In this document: positions 58,216 to 64,000 of the stretch, piece by piece
Position numbering within the stretch: position 1 is the first letter of the stretch
Layout of the letters: every line of letters starts with the position of its first letter
From: Plicaturopsis crispa FD-325 SS-3
Taxonomy: Eukaryota; Basidiomycota; Agaricomycetes; Amylocorticiales; Amylocorticiaceae
Length of the DNA stretch: 64,000 nt
Direction of reading: 5' to 3'
NCBI GenBank assembly: GCA_000827205.1
Contig: KN832561.1
Coordinates: 1,213,962-1,277,961 of the forward strand
The notes under the pieces: generated by a model
What the model was told of the DNA's origin: nothing
What the model saw: only the letters and a program-made list of their open reading frames with translations
The model's database searches: none
Program-made: the position numbers and the translations under genes

Positions 58216-59289
58216 CGACACGCGCTGTCCGATGCGCGCACTTTGGGGATTAGGACGCGCACAGCCAGGAATGAACGCGTTGAATGCGCGTAGACCACGC
58301 TTACGACGCGTCCTAACTTACGCGTCAACCACGCGTCGAGTGCATCCCTCACCCCCTGGCTCCAAAAATTCGTGCACGCCTCAGCAGCCCACGAATTACC
58401 CACGACGATGCAGTTTGGAACGCCGAAATGAGACTCGCAGCGCGGAAATGCCCACAGTAGGCGTTGCATCTCCCATAGGCAACCACGTTCAGCCGGGCAT
58501 TGTGCGGCCTTACGCACGATCGCGACACGGTTTGCGGGAGTAAGCAGCGCGACACGGCTCTCGGACATAAGCAAGCTGCGCGACTCTTTGTCGGCGTGAA
58601 GCTCGTGGGCGTGAGCAGTGCGACAAAGTTATCCCGCGGCGGCATGCCTTCGGCCTTCGTGGCTGCTGCTTCGGCCTTGGTAATTGCACGCCGCTCGCCG
58701 AGCCGGCTTCATACTCTCCATGCTCCCCACACCGGCGACGGCAGGATCTGTTCATTTGCGGCGTTCATTGGGCCGTATGCTTGGCCAGTGTGTTGGACGG
58801 TACACTCGGACCGCACCTCTCACCGGGCGTACATCTACCGTTCTACCGTTCCTTCGCTGTTCTCGTTCTCCCGCGACGCCCCGACCTCGCTCGTATTGTC
58901 CGAATGGGACTGCCATTGTTAGAGTCGCCTTGCCATTGCTCCCGTCGACTCGTCCCCAGCGGCCCTCCGTCGATTTCGGCCGCGCGTCATTGATGCACTC
59001 CCCGTATATCCTCTCCATCCCGAAATACACTCGCCGTACGCCGTACCCGTATACACTGGTCACTCACCGTCCCCGTATACAATGGTGACTCGTCGTTCGC
59101 CATCGCCGTATACCCACACTGGCACGCGCACACACGCGCCCACAGCGGCGCTCCGTCCATCTCGGCCCTCCACAGGACACCCGCGCGCCTACACAGGATA
59201 GGCGTTGCGCACACAAAGGAAGTGCGTCATGCACGAAAATGTACACGGGACGTCACGAGCGCTCGGGCACGGCTCATGTAGATTCGGGC

Positions 59290-59430
59290 ACGGGTGGCCG
59301 TTATAGTGATGCCCGCTGGCATGTACAATGCAGTGATGTCCATGGGGTGCAGTTGTGGTGATCCCCGCGAGTATGTATACTAAGTATGCAGTGATGCCCG
59401 TGGGGTGCTGCTGTAGTGATGTGCACTGCC
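59290..59430 (+). repeat. Degenerate minisatellite (CAGTGATG...TGGGGTGC)
   Basis: Three imperfect units of roughly 45-50 bases contain GTGATGCCCGCTGG, CAGTGATGTCCATGGGGTGC and CAGTGATGCCCGTGGGGTGC with TGT(G/A)GTGAT following. Spacing is uneven. Confidence 0.5.
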
Positions 59431-60079
59431 AACCTTCACAATATGTTCTGCGGACACCCACCAGTGGTGCTCATTGGCAGCGGGCGCCCGCAGGAGGACC
59501 CTTGCCCCCTCACGCGCTCAGCGCTCAGAAACATAATGCATATATGGCTTTCGGACCGCGGTGCATGACGAGTCAACATCGCTGCAAACATATCCTGGTC
59601 CACGGATTGCTTCCCCGCACCCGTCCCCGACCCCGTCGCGAGGCTTCTATGCATATATTCTGGGTTGCCTGCCGACGCGCTTCCGCTGCCGTCTGCTTCC
59701 TTCCTTCCGTTGTCAGTCGCCCGGAGCCAGGAATACCCCAGAGCACAGGCACTGCGTTTCATCCCCCTACCCCACCCGCGTCTACCCCACATATACACCC
59801 CAAATCATATCATGCTTACACTCCCGTCGCCCTATATAAGGTAGCCTCGCAGACGGACCCTCGTCGCGGTGCATCGGTGCCATTCAATCAAGGTCGCTGG
59901 CACTGACGGAGTTCAGTGTACTGGCTCCTGTACGCAAGGGTACAGGCTTCTGTACCTACTGGCACTAGCTTCTGTGCCTACGGGTAAGTATGTTATTCGC
60001 ATATCCTCGCCGTGCGCTGCTATCGCCATTGGCCCATAGGTAATTCGCAAGCTTGGGCACGCGAATAGAGCTGGTGCTA

Positions 60080-60320
60080 TTGGCAGATAGAGCGTTCGTT
60101 GCCCGGGGGCGCGTATGTCTAAAGCGGTTTGCGCGGACTGCGTGCATGAGCTAGAAATCATATGCAGCGTATGCACGAGCTGTGAAGGTGAGCATTTCAC
60201 CGACGCCACCATCCCCGCGCATCTGTCGTCCTCTTGCTCTCTCTTGTTAGACTATTCGTTCCCCGGGCGCGCATATGTCGAAAGCATATGCACGAGCTGA
60301 GCAACTCGCCGATGCTATGC
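60080..60320 (+). repeat. Diverged short duplication
   Basis: TTCGTTGCCCGGGGGCGCGT and TTCGTTCCCCGGGCGCGC are each followed by ATGTC(T/G)AAAGC and later by ATGCACGAGCTG, at about 60090 and 60255. The segments between differ in length, so an old duplication with indels is likely. Confidence 0.5.
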
Positions 60321-61099
60321 GACTGTGCCCTCCGCGCGCGCTTGCTCACTACAACTGACATGCCGAGTCCGTGCCGAGTCCGTTCCGCCATCGCCTCTGT
60401 CATTAGTTAGTACGTCGACACTCAAGATTCGGTTAACGTTGGTGACGTCCGCGCGCCAATCACTGTCCGCTCCTCCAACTCCGGGGTATACTATCTATTC
60501 TCGGACGCGCCGGCCGTGCCCATGGAGCGTTCCGGCCGTGCATACCATCCGTGCCGTGCCGTACCCCATTCCGTGCCGTTCGCCGTCCCAGCCCGTCCGT
60601 TATTTTCGCGGCGCGGGGGTTCGGGCCTCAAGCCATGTGCGGCGCCTCGGGCCTCATGCCATGTGCGAGCGGAGAATATCTTCGCGTGCGGCCTCGCGGT
60701 GTGGGGAGCGGGTATATTCGCGTAAGTACGGCGTCCACCAGTACTGAATCATCGGCGTACTCGGTCTGTGCTGCAAGGACTCGTGCACCTCGACGCCCCC
60801 ATCGACATTTTACCCACTCGGGAGGGCCGCACCAGTCCCTGCCAGCCCCGCGCGCCGTACTTCCCCGCACCCCGCCTCCAATCGGGTGCGCCGCTAAGAT
60901 CTTATTAATGCTATCGCCCCCACCCTCCGACTGCCCTCCGACATTAAATATAAGATATGCGCGTGCATATGAACTCAGATATGAGCTTGCATATGAACGA
61001 ACGTTGGGCGATTGATTAGGTACTCATGATATGATAGCCGAGTAATCGCGGGCGTGTGGTTTATCAGATTCCGGTCGCGTACTATCGCAGTCGCGTAGA

Positions 61100-61850
61100 A
61101 CCGTCGCGTATGTTGTGGCGTAGTGATCATGAGGACTACGTTTTGTGGGGTAGAATGTCGGCTCGCGTGTGTCTGTACAACGACGTGGAGGTGCTGACGC
61201 GGAGGATATGCGCGTGTACCAAACACGGTATCACATCCTTGCCGAATGCCCGCAATACGAAGAACACCGCCACATCCTCCGCAACGCGTCTCAGACCCTA
61301 TTCCTCCCGGAAATACTGGGCACGGACGACGGCCTGATGGCGCTAGCACATTTCCTAGAGAAATCGGGAGCGTTTACGAAAACTGGCGCTCCCCGAGTAC
61401 CCAGAGACACACCGACACTGGAGGAGGAAGAGGCCACTTCGGATGAAGAAGGATGGGATGAGATATACGACGGAGAGGAGGAGGAGGAGGAGGAGGAGGA
61501 AGAGGAGTAAAAGGAGCAGGGAGAGCAGAGGATGCCTCAGGAGGAGGCGGACACACGGACAACCAAAACGACGATCGCCGGAAAACGCCAGACCTCGCGA
61601 AGACACCGCAACGTCTTCGCCATGTCACTGCGTACGCGCACTCACGCGCACACCCGCACCACTACCGAATGCACTCAAGAACCGGGCAGCGGCCTCCACT
61701 TCAAGAGGGGTAGCGTATCGCACCTCGGCCGGGACCTCGGGTTGCGTACTCAAGAATAATCGGCGTCATTCACTTCCTTTTCATTTCCCTTTCCTTTTCT
61801 ACTGTATCTTTATGACTATGCTTACAGCGAACTTATGATCCCTACAGTAC
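61100..61850 (+). mobile_element. 3' remnant of a LINE (Tad1-like non-LTR retrotransposon)
   Basis: The plus-strand frame ending at 61510 reads RVYQTRYHILAECPQYEEHR followed by HILRNASQTLFLPEILGTDD, MALAHFLEKSGAFTKTG. This is the zinc-knuckle-like C-terminal end seen in non-LTR retrotransposon ORF2 proteins of Agaricomycetes (ETR.H.L.ECP.YE.HR...L....GT..G...L..FL..SGAFTKTG). The reverse transcriptase and endonuclease parts are absent in the window, and the upstream segment is in another frame, so it is a truncated, dead copy. The frame continues into an acidic poly-Glu tail from a GAG run. A LINE-like 3' UTR probably extends to about 61850. Confidence 0.65.
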
Positions 61851-62656
61851 ATATTATGCTACAGCGCCCTAGATTTCTTGCCTTCCCGAAACCCACCCTG
61901 TTCAACATCTACCATAGAAATCCCCCGCAAAACTTTACATTCCTCGATATTACTTGCAGATTATCCCCTTATATTTGTTCATATTTGACTACAGTACCTA
62001 CTTAGTCCGCATCTTAGCCCTCTGTTGGCTTGCGCGTACCGAATTCATCATCATCATCATCAGCGGAGGATATGCGGCGCGTCCGAGGAAATGCGGAGAT
62101 TCGGCAAAGGGGCACTATACACGGTTTGTACTTGGGCAGGGTGTACAGATCTTCCTATCCCGCGATAAGTATAGTAGAAGGTGTAGAAACCGTACCGCAG
62201 CGGGGAGCGACAACATTATTTCGCCAGTACGTGAATGGGTATTCCTCTTGGGCGGGCAAACTTCAGCACTCAGCACTTGCTCAGTAGCCGCATGCGACGT
62301 CGGCGACGGAGGACAGTGCAGCGCTTACTTACCTCCCGCGAAGTGCCTCAAGGCTACGGACCTGGCATACGGCTCTTGATCTAGGAGATTTCATTGTTAT
62401 CTTGACGGCGCAGCCGGACATTGCGCAATAATCTGAGCTTGGCGCAATAATACTCAGAGCTTGGACGCCGGCAGGTCGCCGACTCACCTTGGCACAGTGT
62501 CCTCGAGCCTTGGCATGTCGTCGAGTCCTCGTTCAATATGACCACTGTTCAGTCCTCGCAGACGCGTACTTACAGGTATTTGGATTTACATGCATTCGAT
62601 GCATTTCACGATTCTGACGAGGTACAACAGACAACAGGTGATGCAGGACAGGACGC

Positions 62657-63457
62657 TCACACCACAGCTGCGTATTTCTCTACGCTCTCCAAAAGCGCCG
62701 CCCACCTCCCGCCGTGCCATGTCGCCATAACGCCCCACTCCTCCGGCACCACCAAGCTAAACCACTTCACCCACGACGCGATCGTAATATCCGCATACGT
62801 CAGCTCCTCCCCCTCCACCCAAGGACCCCCGCTCTCCCTCAACCACCCATCCACCTTATCGAACCCCGCCTTCACCTGCACCATGCGCTTCGCCCTCAGC
62901 TCGCTGCCCGCCGGCGCGAGCTCCTCCAGCCGCTTCCCGAAGCTCGCCTCGCGCGTGCGCCGGAAGAACGCCTCGCTGCGCGCGTTCAGCACCTGATTCG
63001 TGTTCGGCAGCGTGATCGCGAACCAGTCCGCCAGCGTCGCCTGGTACGCGCTCTGGAACGCGTGCTGCAGCGCGCGCGTGCGAAAGGGGAGGAGCATGGG
63101 CGTGGAGGGGTACGTCGTGTCGAGGTAGGCGGCGATTTTGATGGAGTCGGAGACGACGATGTTGGTGGAGTTGTCTTTGATTACGGGGAGGGTGTAGTAG
63201 GGGCTGCCGTCGCTTTGGACGCCTGTGGGCTCCGCGCCGATCTCTTTGCAGAGGGGCTCGATGTCGGGGTATTCAACCCATACGGTTTCGTACGCAAGAC
63301 CCTTGTAGTTCAGGGTGAATCTGGAGATCGTGTTAGCAGCACTTCATGGATCCCTGGGTGCGAACGGGGAGGCTTGCCTGGTTTTCCAGGTGTTCGGAGA
63401 CCAGCAGTTGATCGGGAGCTTGCTCGGGATGTCGTAGAAAGTGATTGGAGGAGACAT
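62657..63457 (-). CDS. Glutathione S-transferase (GSTFuA / etherase-like)
   Basis: Conjugates or removes glutathione; this class is expanded in wood- and litter-decay fungi. MSPPITFYDIPSKLPINCWS then PNTWKTRFTLNYKGLAYETV, VWVEYPDIEPLCKEIGAEPT, SPYYTLPVIKDNS (cis-Pro VP-type site) and VVSDSIKIAAYLDTTYPS form the thioredoxin-like domain. SELRAKRMVQVKAGFDKVDG, GPWVEGEELTYADITIASWV and KWFSLVVPEEWGVM form the helical domain; it ends LLESVEKYAAVV. About 248 residues in two exons. The single intron (63321-63377) has a GC donor. The W-SPNTWKTR...YKGL.Y.T.WVEYPDIEP pattern is that of the FuA/etherase-like class; substrate unknown. Confidence 0.9.
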
Positions 63458-64000
63458 GGAGGCGTTCGATACACTGGTACTTATCAGATATCGTTAGACA
63501 GCAAGCGGTTGGGTGCGGCGGATGATGTCAAACTATCGACTCCTCTTACTTATACGTTCGAACGAGGTGCAACGTTCACACCCATGGCTCGCGTAGACAC
63601 ACGAGGCTCTCACGATCTCCATCGGAAAGTGGCTTTCTGTCAAATCTCTGTCAGCATCTACTTACTCAGCTGTGCCAAGGGATGTGCACACTGCACAGTG
63701 CCTGCCGACTCAGCGTCATTATCACAACGATATTCAAATTCGAGTTGACGAGGAACCTCAGCCTCACTACTAGTACACTGTACCAGGCTCACAAACTGAA
63801 TATGCTGTCGACTGTCGCCTTGCATAGCAATGACAACTAATTCCACCAACCCCACGCGCACGGTATGCAGTGTGCACACTGTCGGTTTGTCATGGACAGC
63901 ATGAGAAGCGAACCTTGAACCTTGGGCGTTGCCCCCATAAGGTGAGTTCATCTCGCTTTTCAGAATCCAGCCTGTGCCACAGGGGGACTTAAAAGTCTAC
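63458..64000. other. Intergenic region at the window edge
   Basis: Upstream flank of the glutathione transferase gene. Contains the palindrome-like AGTGTGCACACTG (about 63871) and a related GTGCACACTGCACAGTG (about 63682). No gene recognised. Confidence 0.4.

Larger units (their letters stand above)
57064..62656. other. Gene-poor, repeat-rich island
   Basis: More than 5.5 kb without a recognised host gene. It is CG-rich, with many TGCACG/GCGCAC/CCGTATA words, a ~125-bp tandem duplication, minisatellite-like runs, duplicated short segments and a LINE 3' remnant at the right end (each listed separately). Open frames are long only because of composition and overlap on both strands. Confidence 0.6.

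Noticed and set aside
58500-59090. Overlapping 134-140 codon plus frames in the repeat island
   Set aside because: Composition-driven, no motif, overlapped by equally long frames on the other strand.
62714-63748. Plus-strand frame of 344 codons
   Set aside because: Antisense to the glutathione transferase; it crosses that gene's intron and has no domain.

Overview
This window is nuclear DNA from a filamentous basidiomycete, most likely an Agaricomycete. The coding sequences are broken by many short introns (mostly about 50-60 nt), genes are dense and alternate in strand, and the gene set is fungal: an F-box/LRR protein, a GSTFuA/etherase-like glutathione transferase, a HAL4/HAL5-type kinase, a Gyp7-type RabGAP and PMP3. 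I built gene models by joining exons at GT-AG (three times GC-AG) junctions that restore conserved protein motifs. Genus and species cannot be read from this.

Layout. 0-1.4 kb: no gene, a possible tRNA-derived SINE and a cluster of TGTAACA motifs. 1.4-14.4 kb: a compact housekeeping block with RPT3 (proteasome ATPase), CBP20, an RRM-like protein, ribosomal protein eL14, a TMEM242-like membrane protein, snRNP27, eIF1, an rRNA-processing-like basic protein, PPP4R2, a PAP2 lipid phosphatase and ribosomal protein eS21. 14.4-31.3 kb: a short-chain dehydrogenase flanked by diverged direct repeats, an F-box protein, Gyp7, a tRNA-like relic, aprataxin, a Gfo/Idh/MocA oxidoreductase, a small coiled-coil protein, a putative homeodomain-like transcription factor, a PIG-Y-like peptide and aspartate aminotransferase. 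31.3-38.4 kb: an AN1 zinc-finger protein and an Sso1-type syntaxin between three poorly explained intergenic stretches. 38.4-42.6 kb: eIF2B-epsilon with an unusually long, internally repeated acidic tail. 42.7-48.5 kb: PMP3, then three consecutive kynurenine-pathway genes (formamidase, kynureninase, kynurenine 3-monooxygenase). 49-57 kb: an AT-hook protein, the ER lectin OS-9/Yos9, minisatellites, and a very large HAL-type kinase. 57-62.6 kb: a gene-poor, repeat-rich island ending in a LINE 3' remnant. 62.6-63.5 kb: a glutathione transferase.

Functional links. Neighbouring genes often share short divergent promoters (RPT3/CBP20, RRM/eL14, TMEM242-like/snRNP27, eIF1/basic protein, PPP4R2/PAP2, kynureninase/KMO). 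The clearest pathway unit is the kynurenine trio, which would take N-formylkynurenine towards 3-hydroxyanthranilate for NAD synthesis. I found no phage, CRISPR or capsid-bearing element. The most unusual items are the eIF2B-epsilon tail, the kynurenine cluster and the repeat island.
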